Shown here: positions 42,734 to 52,090 of the stretch, piece after piece
Layout of the letters: each line of letters begins with the position of its first letter
Numbering within the stretch: the first letter of the stretch is position 1
Source of the DNA: Bacteroidota bacterium
Lineage (GTDB): Bacteria > Bacteroidota > Bacteroidia > Chitinophagales > LD1
Direction of reading: 5' to 3'
Length of the DNA stretch: 64,000 bases
NCBI GenBank assembly: GCA_018267365.1
Contig: JAFDYQ010000018.1
Span: forward strand, 17,545-81,544
The notes under the pieces: model-generated
Database searches by the model: none
The model's input: the letters and a program-made list of their open reading frames with translations, nothing else
Told to the model about the DNA's origin: nothing
Position numbers and translations under genes: made by a program

Positions 42734-43552
42734 ATGAAAAAAACTGCATTTGCCTGCCTCGCACTCTGCCTGCTATTTGCATCGTGCAAAAAAGACAACA
42801 GCTCTACCAATGGCTCCTACCCTCAGTACGACGCCGCTACCTGCTCAGATCATACTAACCTCACCGTGGCCGAGCTTCATGCCTATATGGGCGACTGCCA
42901 CAAGGTATGGAGAGTATACAATATCACGGGAGATTCGCTCCTGAGCCCGGTACTCAATGCGTACTGGATCACTGAGACTGCCGACGGTCAGCAGCTCGGC
43001 GGTCAGGGTGCACTGCACTATAACCCCGGCAGCGCTACGTCAGTCAATCGCAACTTTTACAATGGCGGCGGGGTCATCACGATGCTGAATGGTCACGCGT
43101 ACTTTTGCGTGAGCAATACCAGCGCAGGCACCGGAGACCCCTACAATTTTTGCGATATGGATATCATAGACAAATCCAGCTGCCGTGTTTATTGGGTAGA
43201 TACAGCTACCCAGCAGCGCACTCCGCTGGGTATGTGGCGTGTCTATACTGACCCGCTGCCGGCAGACTTCAACTATCCTAACTATGATCAAGACCACCCC
43301 AGCGGCAGTGGCAATGGTAACGGAAACGGTAATGGCAATGGTAATGGCAACGGGGGCGGCAATAGCTCAGTATGCACCGGCAGCTACTCCAGCCCCTCCT
43401 CTGATGGCCAGCTCGATGCCTACTGCCATGCGGCGTACGTGTACCGCTGTGTCAATGGCGCTCCGCTCTCAGACCCTAGCGTGCAGAGCGTCTGCAATGC
43501 CTACAATCAGCTCAAGCCAGCCGGCACACCGCCATGCCCCTACTGCCAGTAG
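42734..43552 (+). CDS. Lipoprotein with Asn-Gly repeat linker
   Basis: About 272 residues from ATG 42734 (MKKTAFACLALCLLFASC, lipobox FASC). The N-terminal domain (~25-190) has CSDHTNLTVAEL and paired Cys residues. A linker of at least eight Gly-Asn dipeptides (~195-216) follows, and the C-terminal part is a Cys-rich small domain (CTGSYSSPSSDGQLDAYCHA, CVNGAPLSDPSVQSVC, PPCPYC). The upstream in-frame ATG at 42668 is unlikely. Probably a surface or periplasmic lipoprotein; function unknown. Confidence 0.7.
   Translation: MKKTAFACLALCLLFASCKKDNSSTNGSYPQYDAATCSDHTNLTVAELHAYMGDCHKVWRVYNITGDSLLSPVLNAYWITETADGQQLGGQGALHYNPGSATSVNRNFYNGGGVITMLNGHAYFCVSNTSAGTGDPYNFCDMDIIDKSSCRVYWVDTATQQRTPLGMWRVYTDPLPADFNYPNYDQDHPSGSGNGNGNGNGNGNGNGGGNSSVCTGSYSSPSSDGQLDAYCHAAYVYRCVNGAPLSDPSVQSVCNAYNQLKPAGTPPCPYCQ
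43303..43362 (+). repeat. Imperfect hexanucleotide repeat coding for Gly-Asn
   Basis: About nine units of ggNaaY (for example ggtaac, ggcaat) within the lipoprotein gene. Third-base changes keep the frame in Gly-Asn, so the repeat may gain or lose units without a frameshift. Confidence 0.7.
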
Positions 43553-43686
43553 TGCGGTAGGCCGCTAGCCCTCCTTCCAACAAGCCGGAGGCGATAGCGT
43601 AGCAGCTATACCTCTATCCTGTACCCAAATGTACCACCGGTACAGGTGCGCCCGCCGTAGCGGTACAGTGATGGCACACATTACAC

Positions 43687-44706
43687 TCACTTTACTATAT
43701 AGGCTAGGACCGGTTGTAGCTTTTTGCCCACCCCTATACCAATCTTGAGGCTGCCCCGCATAAGCGGTGCGGATAGCCGGTATACGTTTCCCGTATGGAC
43801 AAAGGCCACAGGGTGCGCCCCTCTCTCTGCTACTGCGAGTATTTTGAGGTCTTCATCACATACTATGGTCAGATCCGCATGGCTGCCTGCGCGCAGCGTA
43901 CCTGAGAGCGGAAAATCCACGAGCCGCATCCGGTGCCTCGTGGCGTAGGCAGTGGGCAGCGGATCAGGCAGTGTGCCGGCCATGTACTGCTCGTATATCA
44001 CGCGCCCGCTAAAACCTAATTTGAAAAGGGTAGGCCGCACTCTTGGCATATCTTCAAACTGGCGCAGTGAGATCCTCGCAGGTAGTAGCAGCCACTGTGT
44101 ATCTGACGAATAGTGGGCAAAAGCAAATTCATACGGGTCAGTGTCAAACCAATATGGCTCAAAACGCCTGTGGCCCTCCATCCTGCCCTCTACCTTGCGG
44201 CCAAAACCGCTGCCCCAGGTAGCATCTATGAGCAGCCAGCGTCCATCTACGCGCACCGCATTCCATGCATGGTTCGTTTTCCTACCTTCAAACTGATCTC
44301 CCTCCTCATAGCTATACCCTTTGCTGAAACCGTGTATGACCGCCGCCTCCAGCCCCATGTAGGTACACAGCATCTGGTACACATTGGCAAAACCCTGGCA
44401 GACTGCCAGGCCCCGCTGCAGCACACGGTCACACGACTGATCGGTCTTCCGGCCTGCATTGTAAGACTCTACATCATAGGCTATATGCGTAGCGGTCCAC
44501 GTATAGGCAGCACGGGCGCGATCCATATCAGTCTCGCAATATTTTTTCAGGTAGGCTGCTATATACTTAGGCTCCGGCGTGAGGGTATCCGGTGCATGAG
44601 CGGCTATAGAGTCTATGTAGTGAAAGGGCCCTGCAGGGATGGTATCTGAAGCCGAGGCTGTGATGCCGGATAGAAGAGAGAAAAGGAAAAGAAAGTAGTG
44701 TTTCAT
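43687..44706 (-). CDS. Secreted transglutaminase-like protein
   Basis: A 339-residue protein with a signal peptide (SLLSGITASA|SD). The transglutaminase-core (CYK3/IREG-type) domain has a Cys-His-Asp set in VCQGFANVYQ, NHAWNAVRVDG and LLIDATWGSGF. The C-terminal third (~220-339) is a separate beta-rich domain. In this family the protease-like fold can hydrolyse or crosslink peptides; activity is not proven. Likely acts in the periplasm or outside the cell. Upstream lies yidC on the same strand, but 170 bp apart. Confidence 0.8.
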   Translation of the reverse strand: MKHYFLFLFSLLSGITASASDTIPAGPFHYIDSIAAHAPDTLTPEPKYIAAYLKKYCETDMDRARAAYTWTATHIAYDVESYNAGRKTDQSCDRVLQRGLAVCQGFANVYQMLCTYMGLEAAVIHGFSKGYSYEEGDQFEGRKTNHAWNAVRVDGRWLLIDATWGSGFGRKVEGRMEGHRRFEPYWFDTDPYEFAFAHYSSDTQWLLLPARISLRQFEDMPRVRPTLFKLGFSGRVIYEQYMAGTLPDPLPTAYATRHRMRLVDFPLSGTLRAGSHADLTIVCDEDLKILAVAERGAHPVAFVHTGNVYRLSAPLMRGSLKIGIGVGKKLQPVLAYIVK

Positions 44707-44816
44707 AGCAGCTATCGCTAAAATAATAAGTCTGAGGCTTTATCTTATAACGATACAGAATACGCTTTTTGTGTGTACCGAACGTTGTTATTTCTCGGGG
44801 AACACATCATAGTCCG

Positions 44817-44845
44817 GCCATAGCGACGTAGCGATCGCCTATGGC
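44817..44845. repeat. Hairpin after yidC
   Basis: A 7-bp perfect stem (gccatag / ctatggc) with a self-complementary core around gcgatcgc. It lies just downstream of the yidC stop on the minus strand. No T-tract follows, so it is either a weak terminator or an intergenic repeat. Confidence 0.4.
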
Positions 44846-44882
44846 TCGCCGGCTGTCCAGGCAATGGCGAAAACCCTTTAGT

Positions 44883-46769
44883 TTACTTCTTCTTGCCGTT
44901 TGATTTGCCGGCTGCGTTGGCTCTTTGCTGTGCCTCGGCCTGGCGCTGTATATCCTGCAGCTTAGCCATAAAGCCCGATTGCTTTTTCGGATTTGCTTTA
45001 TTCTGCTGTATAGTACGGTGCAGCTCCGCCTCATCTATAAAGAATTTCTGTATAGCCCACTGCTGTGCTATAGTGAGTACATTCTGCAATAGATAATAGT
45101 ATGTAAGGGCCGCGGGGAAGTCATTGAACATAAACATCAGCATCACCGGCATGATGTACGGCATGTACTGCATACCAGGCTGTGAGTTGGTCATACCGCT
45201 CTGGTTCTGATTGTACACCGCAGAGAGTATAGATGTGATGGTCATGAGTACCGTGAAGAGACTCAGGTGATTGCCTATCAGTGGTAGTGAGGAGGTCCAT
45301 GACATGATAGCATCATAGCTACTCAGATCCGTAGCCCACAGGAAGGGCTGCTGGCGCAGCTCTATCGAGTTGGGGAAGAAGTAATACATAGACATCAGGA
45401 TCGGCATCTGCAGCACCATAGGCAGGCACCCGCCAAAAGGGCTCACACCTGCCTTTTGATAGATCTTCATCTGCTCCGTAGATATCCGCTGCTGGTCATC
45501 GCCATACTTCTCTTTCAGCTCATCTATCTCGGGCTTCAGCACCTTCATGTAGGCGCCGCTCTTGATCGCCTTCCACGTCAGTGGCGTCAGCACCAGCTTC
45601 AGCAGTATCGTCAGGATCAGGATGATGATGCCGTAGTTCAGGTGTGCCTTGTCCAGCAGGGTAAATGTTGGGATGATGGCCCACTTGCTGATATACTTGA
45701 TCCAGTTAAATGCAAAATTATCCGGAGATAGTTTCAGAATGCTTTCAAAATCATCGCCTGATTTCTTCAGTGTAGTGTAGTGGTTAGGGCCAAAGTAGAA
45801 GTGCATATCATAGGATACGGATGCAGCCGGCTTGTAGTCCAGCGTCAGTACAGCGTTATCCTTCTTTACATAGCTCTTGTCATTCTTGTCGTAGTCAGAC
45901 TTTAGTGACCCTTTGAAAAGTCCTTTACCAAAGAGCGAGGCATTAAAGAACTGCTGCTTAAACGATACCCAGTCTGCCCTGCCTATCAGAGATTCCTGCT
46001 GGTCAGGTTTGGTCTCATCCAGGTGCTGCACATCGCCATCGTTATACTTATAGTATACGGCGGTGTAGCCGCGCTCTTTATCCACCAGGCGCTCCAGATT
46101 CAGCAGCGTGCTCTGCCAGGTGATCTGGATATCATTGGCATTGGGCATTACATGATCCAGGCCTACCAGATTTACGGTATAGCCCAGCTTGTAGTCATTG
46201 CCTTTCAGGGTATATTTCTGCTCAAAATACTGCCCGTCCCCAGCCCTCAGGCGAAAAGAGATACTCTTGGCCTCATCGCCTTTCACCTCAAAGCCCTCAC
46301 CCACCGGCTCAAAATAAAGGTCGCGGGTATCTACGATCTTATTGCCCGCTATCACAAACTGGTAGCTAAAGCTCTGGCTTTTGTCATTAAACAGGATGAG
46401 TGGCTTACCATCCCAGGTCTTGTAGTTTTTCAGTTCTACCTGCTTTACTGTACCGCCGCGGCTGGAGATGATTATCCTTTGTAGCTCGTTTTCCAGTATA
46501 TACTCCTTTGCCTCACCGGTCACAGCAGCGGCAAATGGACCCGCCTGACCCGCAGCAGCAGCAGAATCCTTGGGCAGGTCGGCAGCCTTGGGCTGGGCAG
46601 CTCCTGCACCGGGGTTCATAGCGCGGGTATGGGCGGCGCTATCGCCTATAGCCACCTGAGTGGTTTGGACCTTGTTTTTCTCCCTGTCTTCCTTGCTACT
46701 GAAATAGAAAAGCCCGAATAGCAATAATCCGAGCAAAAGTGTACCGATAAGGGTGTTCTTATTCTCCAT
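44883..46769 (-). CDS. yidC: Membrane protein insertase
   Basis: A 628-residue full-length YidC. It has an N-terminal membrane segment, a linker, a large periplasmic domain (~80-365) and the five-helix insertase core (~370-585). The core has SIELRQQPFLWATDLSSYD and GISPFGG-like GVSPFGGCLPMVLQMPILMSMY and YLLQNVLTIAQQW. It ends in a basic tail (KSNGKKK). It inserts Sec-dependent and Sec-independent inner-membrane proteins. The usual neighbours rnpA and dnaA are absent, as is common in Bacteroidota. Confidence 0.97.
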   Translation of the reverse strand: MENKNTLIGTLLLGLLLFGLFYFSSKEDREKNKVQTTQVAIGDSAAHTRAMNPGAGAAQPKAADLPKDSAAAAGQAGPFAAAVTGEAKEYILENELQRIIISSRGGTVKQVELKNYKTWDGKPLILFNDKSQSFSYQFVIAGNKIVDTRDLYFEPVGEGFEVKGDEAKSISFRLRAGDGQYFEQKYTLKGNDYKLGYTVNLVGLDHVMPNANDIQITWQSTLLNLERLVDKERGYTAVYYKYNDGDVQHLDETKPDQQESLIGRADWVSFKQQFFNASLFGKGLFKGSLKSDYDKNDKSYVKKDNAVLTLDYKPAASVSYDMHFYFGPNHYTTLKKSGDDFESILKLSPDNFAFNWIKYISKWAIIPTFTLLDKAHLNYGIIILILTILLKLVLTPLTWKAIKSGAYMKVLKPEIDELKEKYGDDQQRISTEQMKIYQKAGVSPFGGCLPMVLQMPILMSMYYFFPNSIELRQQPFLWATDLSSYDAIMSWTSSLPLIGNHLSLFTVLMTITSILSAVYNQNQSGMTNSQPGMQYMPYIMPVMLMFMFNDFPAALTYYYLLQNVLTIAQQWAIQKFFIDEAELHRTIQQNKANPKKQSGFMAKLQDIQRQAEAQQRANAAGKSNGKKK

Positions 46770-47091
46770 GTATAAACGCGTACCTACAAAAATGGAGGCG
46801 CAAACCTAGGATTTTTATTTTAAAAACGGTCTGGTTGACCCGCTTTTGTCTGACGTTGGTCATTTTGTAGCATTGCCGCACACTTTCCGGCCGGTCCATG
46901 CGTCTGATAATAGTAGCGGTAGCGAAAGCGGCGTAAGGATGAATTTTTGGACTGGTCACATGATTCTTTCTGTGAAACTGAGAAAAATTACGGTCTATCA
47001 TGTGGCTTAAAAAGCGGCGTTCGTTGAAAAACGACGAACATTCGCTGGCTTTATTCCGTACGTTAGATTAATATCGTAACCGCCGAAAAAG
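46770..47091. other. Gene-free divergent interval
   Basis: About 320 bases between yidC and the small membrane protein gene, which should contain both promoters. A hairpin near 47024-47043 (gttcgt...acgaac) is the only clear structure. No gene is supported. Confidence 0.5.
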
Positions 47092-47553
47092 ATGCTACTA
47101 CACATTCTTTCAGACATCTTCATTTTCCTGAGTTCCACGGTGAAATTCGCACTGCTGACTTTCACTGTGATCACGACAGATATGGGTATCCCCGGCACTA
47201 TAGCCAATATCCTGGGGGGACTCACCGGCATAGTGCTTTTCACCTATCTGGGCACCAATCTGCGTGCCTGGGCTATCGAGACTTTCCCTGAGCGCTTTGG
47301 CCGCAAGTTTACCCGGCAGAGCAGGTTTCTGGTACGCGTGCGCAAGCACTCCGGCCTCTTTGGCGTAGCGCTTCTTACGCCCGTATTTCTTTCTATCCCT
47401 GTGGGTGTCATCCTGGCGCTGAGCCTCACCACGCACAAGCGTCAGATCGTGACCAGTATGGCAGTATCATGCATCTTCTGGTCAGCGGTATTCTTTGTAC
47501 CGTACTATGTTTTCAGCATCAATGTGATCGGCTGGGTCAAAGGGATGTTTTGA
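47092..47553 (+). CDS. Small membrane protein
   Basis: A 153-residue protein with four hydrophobic segments (~5-25, ~35-55, ~90-108, ~125-148). A basic cytosolic loop (RFGRKFTRQSRFLVRVRKHSG) sits in the middle, followed by GVALLTPVFLSIPVG, which resembles the membrane part of small-multidrug-export/DedA-like families. This assignment is weak. No function can be named. Monocistronic, divergent from yidC. Confidence 0.6.
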   Translation: MLLHILSDIFIFLSSTVKFALLTFTVITTDMGIPGTIANILGGLTGIVLFTYLGTNLRAWAIETFPERFGRKFTRQSRFLVRVRKHSGLFGVALLTPVFLSIPVGVILALSLTTHKRQIVTSMAVSCIFWSAVFFVPYYVFSINVIGWVKGMF

Positions 47554-47663
47554 TCCTCACGGTTATTTTATACCTGGTTTGATAGCTGCTGGTTTCTCGT
47601 TTCCGCATACTAGATGGGAACACTCTGATTACAACATATTGGGTATATAAAAACTAATACCCC

Positions 47664-47712
47664 CCAGTATCCAGTATCCAGTATCCAGTATCCAGTATCC
47701 AGCATCCAGTAT
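47664..47712. repeat. Heptanucleotide tandem repeat
   Basis: Seven head-to-tail copies of ccagtat; the sixth has a C for the T. It ends about 35 nt upstream of the -7 element at 47747 and is not in a gene. Seven-base units would change promoter spacing by slipped-strand mispairing. Confidence 0.85.
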
Positions 47713-47746
47713 CCTGCCCCGGCATCCAGCAAACCCTCTCATTTGC

Positions 47747-47754
47747 TATATTTG
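47747..47754 (+). promoter_or_regulatory. -7 element for the monooxygenase-like gene
   Basis: TATATTTG, an exact TAnnTTTG match, 24 nt before the ATG at 47778. The tandem repeat sits just upstream of where the -33 element would be. Confidence 0.5.
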
Positions 47755-47777
47755 CGCTTCACTACACAGAGCACCCC

Positions 47778-48062
47778 ATGTCTCTCATACGCATAGTCAA
47801 GATGACCTTCCGCCCGGAAGCTGTCACAGAGTTTCAGAAAATATTTGATGAACGCAAGGGGCGCATTGCTGCCGCTCCCGGCTGCGCCAGCGTCGAGTTG
47901 CTACATGACGATGGCTGTATCTTTTTTACATATTCTGTATGGGAAGATGAGGTAGCTCTGGAAACTTACCGCTCCTCAGAATTATTCAATAGCACATGGG
48001 CCATGGTCAAGCCACTCTTTGCAGCCCGGGCAGAGGCCTGGTCCGTACGCAAAGTCGTATAG
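47778..48062 (+). CDS. Antibiotic biosynthesis monooxygenase-like (ABM) protein
   Basis: A 94-residue single ABM/DABB-type ferredoxin-like domain: LIRIVKMTFRPEAVTEFQKIFDE, PGCASVELLHDDG, FTYSVWEDEVALETYRSSELF. Such small dimers may oxidise quinone-like substrates, degrade haem, or act in signalling; the exact reaction is unknown. It stands alone, with a tandem repeat upstream of its promoter that may affect expression. Confidence 0.82.
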   Translation: MSLIRIVKMTFRPEAVTEFQKIFDERKGRIAAAPGCASVELLHDDGCIFFTYSVWEDEVALETYRSSELFNSTWAMVKPLFAARAEAWSVRKVV

Positions 48063-48203
48063 CAATACAGGTAAGCACAATTTATCATACTCGTCTAATA
48101 ATATACTCCTAACACAAACGTTTTACATTGCCGTGACACATCTGTCTGATATTGTCGGTAATATTACATAAGCGATTTTGCTCACACACCAAACCTACAC
48201 ACT

Positions 48204-48902
48204 ATGATATCGCGTATACTCCTCGTAGAAGATGAAGAACACCTGCAAGAAGCCATCAAGCTCAATCTGGAGCTGGAGGGTTTTGAAGTAGAAGTAGCAG
48301 ATACCGGTACCTCTGCTATCAAAAAGGCCGAGACGCAAAGATTTAATCTCATCATCCTGGATGTGATGCTACCGGAGCTGGACGGCTTTGCCGTCTGCGA
48401 AAAGATCCGCCTGCATGATACCGACACGCCCATCATATTCCTCACGGCCAAGGATACCAGCCAGGACCGCGTGAATGGGCTACGCCTCGGCGCTGATGAC
48501 TACCTGGCCAAGCCTTTTAACCTCGAGGAGCTGCTCCTGCGCGTGAAAGTGCTGGTCAAGCACAGCATGAAAGGTACACAGGAGAGCAAAGATCTCAAGA
48601 CCTACAGGTTTGGTGATAATGAGGTGAACTTTATCACCTACAAAGCCAAAGGCATAGGCGGCAAAGAATACGAGCTGACCAAAAAAGAAATATCCCTGCT
48701 CAAGCTGCTCATAGACCGCCAGAACTCGGTGGTATCCCGCCAGCACATACTCCAGTACGTATGGGGCTATGATGTCTACCCATCTACCCGCACTATAGAC
48801 AACTTTATACTCGCCTTCCGCAAATACTTTGAGAAAGATGCACGCAATCCGGAGTTCTTTCATAGTATCAGGGGAGTAGGCTATAAGTTTACTGCCAATT
48901 AA
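48204..48902 (+). CDS. OmpR/PhoB-type response regulator
   Basis: A 232-residue protein with an N-terminal receiver domain: acidic pocket LVEDEEH, phospho-acceptor Asp53 in ILDVMLPELDG, Thr near IIFLTAKD and Lys103 in LAKPFN. The C-terminal winged-helix DNA-binding domain (~135-232) has ELTKKEISLLKLLIDRQNSVVSR and VWGYDVYPSTRTIDNFI. It controls transcription after phosphorylation. No paired kinase is directly adjacent; the PAS kinase 100 nt downstream is a possible partner. Confidence 0.92.
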   Translation: MISRILLVEDEEHLQEAIKLNLELEGFEVEVADTGTSAIKKAETQRFNLIILDVMLPELDGFAVCEKIRLHDTDTPIIFLTAKDTSQDRVNGLRLGADDYLAKPFNLEELLLRVKVLVKHSMKGTQESKDLKTYRFGDNEVNFITYKAKGIGGKEYELTKKEISLLKLLIDRQNSVVSRQHILQYVWGYDVYPSTRTIDNFILAFRKYFEKDARNPEFFHSIRGVGYKFTAN

Positions 48903-49008
48903 TTTGCCCTTGTCAGGTCAGACTGTAGATTGGGGAAAAATATCTCCTGCCGGCCTATGATAACGGTCATAAAATAATACCGTCAAACATTGTGAATTTT
49001 AGAGCCCC

Positions 49009-50127
49009 ATGCACCCACCAGTGGGTGAGCCTCAAAATTTACAACCCGGCATGACTACAGACTACCGTTACAAGCAGATGATAGACAGCATAGAAGACTA
49101 TGCCATCATTTTGCTGGACCCGACCGGCCATATACAAAGCTGGAATAAAGGTGCGGGCCAGATCAAAGGCTGGACCGCAGATGAAATTTTAGGCCGTCAT
49201 TTTCGGACCTTCTATACGGAGGAGGACCGGCAGCGGCAGCTCCCGGAAACCTACCTGACAGAGGCTACAGATCTGGGCCACGTACAGCACGAAGGCTGGC
49301 GGGTAAGGCGTGATGGCAGCCTATTCTGGGGGCATGTGACCATCACGGCTCTGCGCGACGAGAGTGGCAGGATCTCGGGCTTCTGCAAGGTGACCTATGA
49401 CCGTACTGACAGGCTGCGCCGGGAGGAGATAGACCGGCGTATGCACCAGCTGGAGGCACGCAATAAGGAGATGGAGCAGTTCGCCTATGTAGCTTCTCAC
49501 GACCTCTCAGAGCCACTCAATACTGTGGGTAGTTTCGCATCACTGCTGGCGAGTGACTATGCGGCCGTGCTGGATAGCACAGGCCGCGCCTATCTGACGC
49601 AGATACAGACCTCCGTCGGGCGCATGAAGGAACTCATCACCGCGCTGCTCCACTACGCCCGCATAGGCACATACCGCTCGCTGGAGCGCGTAGACCTCGT
49701 GGCCCTCCTGCGGTCAGTCATGACGGATATGCACCAGACCATCGTGTCATCCGGTGCGCGTATCTCCTATCATGACCTGCCCACGCTATATGCTTATCCC
49801 ATAGAACTCAGAGTATTGCTACAAAACCTGCTAAGCAATGCCATCAAATTTCATGCACCGGGCACCGTGCCACGCATTCATATTTCCGCAGCCCGGCAGC
49901 ACTACGTATGGACATTTTGCGTGGCAGATAATGGGATAGGTATAGCAGCCGCTGATTATGACAAGGTCTTTATTATGTTCAAAAGGCTGCACGATCAGGA
50001 TACCTATGCCGGTTCTGGTATAGGACTAGCCTATGCCCGGAAGATAGTAGAGATGCACAATGGCTCCATATGGATAGAACCCAATGAACCCTGCGGCATC
50101 AAAGTCTGCTTTACCATAAAGACCTGA
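49009..50127 (+). CDS. PAS-domain sensor histidine kinase
   Basis: A 372-residue soluble kinase from the ATG at 49009 (an in-frame ATG at 49051 is a possible start). It has a PAS/PAC region (~20-135; GRHFRTFYTEEDR, GFCKVTYDRTDR), then the H box ASHDLSEPL with His164, and an HATPase domain with NLLSNAIKFH, DNGIGIA and GSGIGLAYARK. The SHDLxEPL form is typical of phytochrome-like kinases. No membrane segment is present, so it senses a cytosolic signal. A single receiver gene follows 38 nt later. Confidence 0.9.
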   Translation: MHPPVGEPQNLQPGMTTDYRYKQMIDSIEDYAIILLDPTGHIQSWNKGAGQIKGWTADEILGRHFRTFYTEEDRQRQLPETYLTEATDLGHVQHEGWRVRRDGSLFWGHVTITALRDESGRISGFCKVTYDRTDRLRREEIDRRMHQLEARNKEMEQFAYVASHDLSEPLNTVGSFASLLASDYAAVLDSTGRAYLTQIQTSVGRMKELITALLHYARIGTYRSLERVDLVALLRSVMTDMHQTIVSSGARISYHDLPTLYAYPIELRVLLQNLLSNAIKFHAPGTVPRIHISAARQHYVWTFCVADNGIGIAAADYDKVFIMFKRLHDQDTYAGSGIGLAYARKIVEMHNGSIWIEPNEPCGIKVCFTIKT

Positions 50128-50165
50128 GACGACTACCCACACCTCAAAAATCCCCTATCCATCAC

Positions 50166-50576
50166 ATGAAGAAAAAACTGAGCTGCATCCTGCTCATAGA
50201 TGATGATAAAGCGACCAACTGGCTGCATCAGATACTCATAGACAAACTGGCATGTACCGGGCAGGTGATCGTGAAAGGGAATGGCCGCGAGGCGCTGGAC
50301 TATCTCACGTCCGAAGAAGACAAACCTCAGATAGACCTTATACTACTCGACCTCAATATGCCTGTCATGGATGGCTGGGAGTTTCTGGAGAAATACCAGC
50401 AGGCAGACTTTGACGGAAAAGACAAAACAGTCCTCGCGGTACTCACCAGCTCGCTCAATCCTGATGATGAGAGGCGGGTCCGCGCCATGGGAGGCGCACA
50501 TGGCTACCATCACAAGCCGCTGGATCTGGACAGTCTGAAAACGCTGCTGCACACTTATTTTCCTGAGCGGTTTTGA
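50166..50576 (+). CDS. Single-domain receiver protein
   Basis: A 136-residue CheY-like receiver without an output domain. The acidic pair is in [10 protein letters not shown], the phospho-acceptor is Asp62 in [16 protein letters not shown], a Thr/Ser occurs in AVLTSSLN and Lys in HHKPLDLD. It is probably the phosphate target of the PAS kinase encoded 38 nt upstream and may pass phosphate on or control a protein target. Confidence 0.92.
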   Translation: MKKKLSCILLIDDDKATNWLHQILIDKLACTGQVIVKGNGREALDYLTSEEDKPQIDLILLDLNMPVMDGWEFLEKYQQADFDGKDKTVLAVLTSSLNPDDERRVRAMGGAHGYHHKPLDLDSLKTLLHTYFPERF

Positions 50577-50650
50577 GAGAGGGCGTCGAGAGCAGACCGG
50601 GAGCTACGCACACCTTACCCACATGGTTCAGCCTTTCGGGAGTTTTTCGC

Positions 50651-50658
50651 TATATTCG
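50651..50658 (+). promoter_or_regulatory. Possible -7 element of ahcY
   Basis: TATATTCG, one mismatch to TAnnTTTG, 21 nt before the ATG at 50680. A weak TTCA is 20 nt upstream. This supports the start at 50680 rather than an in-frame ATG at 50623. Confidence 0.45.
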
Positions 50659-50679
50659 CACCTCAATCAAAAACGATTT

Positions 50680-51993
50680 ATGTCTACAACTACAGAAACA
50701 CTGAAGTACAAGGTAAAAGATATCAAGCTGGCCGAGTGGGGCCGCAAAGAAATACAACTGGCTGAGGCTGAGATGCCGGGCCTGATGGCCATCCGGGCAG
50801 AATACGGCCCTAAGCAGCCGCTCAAGGGTGCCCGCATAGCAGGCTGCCTCCACATGACCATCCAGACAGCTGTCCTGATCGAGACACTCAAAGCGCTTGG
50901 CGCAGAGGTGACCTGGTCTTCCTGCAATATATTTTCTACGCAGGACCACGCTGCTGCCGCTATCGCAGCTGCAGGTATCCCGGTATATGCCTGGAAGGGT
51001 CAGAACGAACAAGAATTTGACTGGTGTATAGAGCAGACGCTGCGCGCCTTTGAGGGTGGCCAGCCGCTCAATATGATCCTGGATGACGGCGGCGACCTGA
51101 CCAATATGGTGCTGGACCGCTACCCTGAGCTGGTGCCCGGTATCAAGGGCCTCTCTGAGGAGACCACTACCGGCGTACACCGCCTCTACGAGCGCATGCG
51201 CAAGGGTACCCTCCCTATGCCTGCGATCAATGTAAATGACTCTGTGACCAAGTCTAAGTTTGACAATAAGTATGGCTGCAAGGAGTCTCTCGTAGACGCT
51301 ATCCGCCGTGCTACAGATGTGATGATGGCAGGCAAGGTAGCGGTAGTAGCCGGCTACGGTGACGTGGGCAAGGGCTCTGCCGAGTCTCTGCGCGGTGCCG
51401 GTGCCCGTGTACTGGTCACTGAGATCGACCCTATCTGCGCGCTGCAGGCTGCTATGGATGGCTTTGAAGTGGTGACGATGGAGGAGGCTGCTACACGCGC
51501 CAATATCTTCGTGACAGCTACAGGCAATATCAATATCATCCGCGACCGCCACTTCAAGGCGATGAAGGATAAAGCTATCGTGTGCAATATCGGCCACTTC
51601 GACAATGAGATAGATATGGCATGGCTCAATAAGAACTACGGCAATACCAAGGATACTGTGAAGCCTCAGGTAGATATCTACACTGTAGATGGCAAGCAGG
51701 TGATCGTCCTAGCTGAGGGCCGCCTGGTGAACCTCGGCTGCGCTATGGGCCACCCATCATTTGTGATGAGCAACTCATTCAGCAATCAGACACTCGCACA
51801 GATCGAACTGTGGAATCACAGCGACAAGTACGAGAACAAGGTATATGTGCTCCCTAAGCACCTGGATGAGAAGGTTGCCTTCCTGCATCTCGGCCAGATC
51901 GGTGCCAAACTGACTAAACTGGACGAAGACCAGGCAGACTATATCGGCGTCAAAGTAGCCGGTCCGTATAAATCTGATCACTACAGGTATTAA
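50680..51993 (+). CDS. ahcY: S-adenosylhomocysteine hydrolase
   Basis: A 437-residue enzyme that splits SAH to adenosine and homocysteine. Motifs: [61 protein letters not shown] (NAD-binding), [42 protein letters not shown] and the C-terminal DHYRY. Homocysteine could feed the cystathionine synthase-like enzyme at 31.5 kb. It is followed by a strong terminator. Confidence 0.97.
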   Translation: MSTTTETLKYKVKDIKLAEWGRKEIQLAEAEMPGLMAIRAEYGPKQPLKGARIAGCLHMTIQTAVLIETLKALGAEVTWSSCNIFSTQDHAAAAIAAAGIPVYAWKGQNEQEFDWCIEQTLRAFEGGQPLNMILDDGGDLTNMVLDRYPELVPGIKGLSEETTTGVHRLYERMRKGTLPMPAINVNDSVTKSKFDNKYGCKESLVDAIRRATDVMMAGKVAVVAGYGDVGKGSAESLRGAGARVLVTEIDPICALQAAMDGFEVVTMEEAATRANIFVTATGNINIIRDRHFKAMKDKAIVCNIGHFDNEIDMAWLNKNYGNTKDTVKPQVDIYTVDGKQVIVLAEGRLVNLGCAMGHPSFVMSNSFSNQTLAQIELWNHSDKYENKVYVLPKHLDEKVAFLHLGQIGAKLTKLDEDQADYIGVKVAGPYKSDHYRY

Positions 51994-52016
51994 TACCATT
52001 TTGTCATAACATTGTC

Positions 52017-52050
52017 AAAAAGCACTCCTACATCCGGGAGTGCTTTTTTT
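52017..52050 (+). terminator. Intrinsic terminator of ahcY
   Basis: An 11-bp perfect stem (aaaagcactcc / ggagtgctttt) with an 8-nt loop, followed by T residues. Confidence 0.9.
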
Positions 52051-52090
52051 ATGGTTACATCTGCATATCTTACATATAGAAACTATACCA

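Noticed and set aside
43303..43362. CRISPR or phase-variable repeat within the lipoprotein
   Set aside because: The six-base units preserve the Gly-Asn frame and lack spacers; it is a coding linker that would change length but not frame.
47664..47712. CRISPR array
   Set aside because: Units are seven bases with no unique spacers and no cas genes nearby; this is a simple tandem repeat.
50590..50680. SAM or SAH riboswitch before ahcY
   Set aside because: The leader from the likely promoter is only about 20 nt, too short for such a riboswitch.
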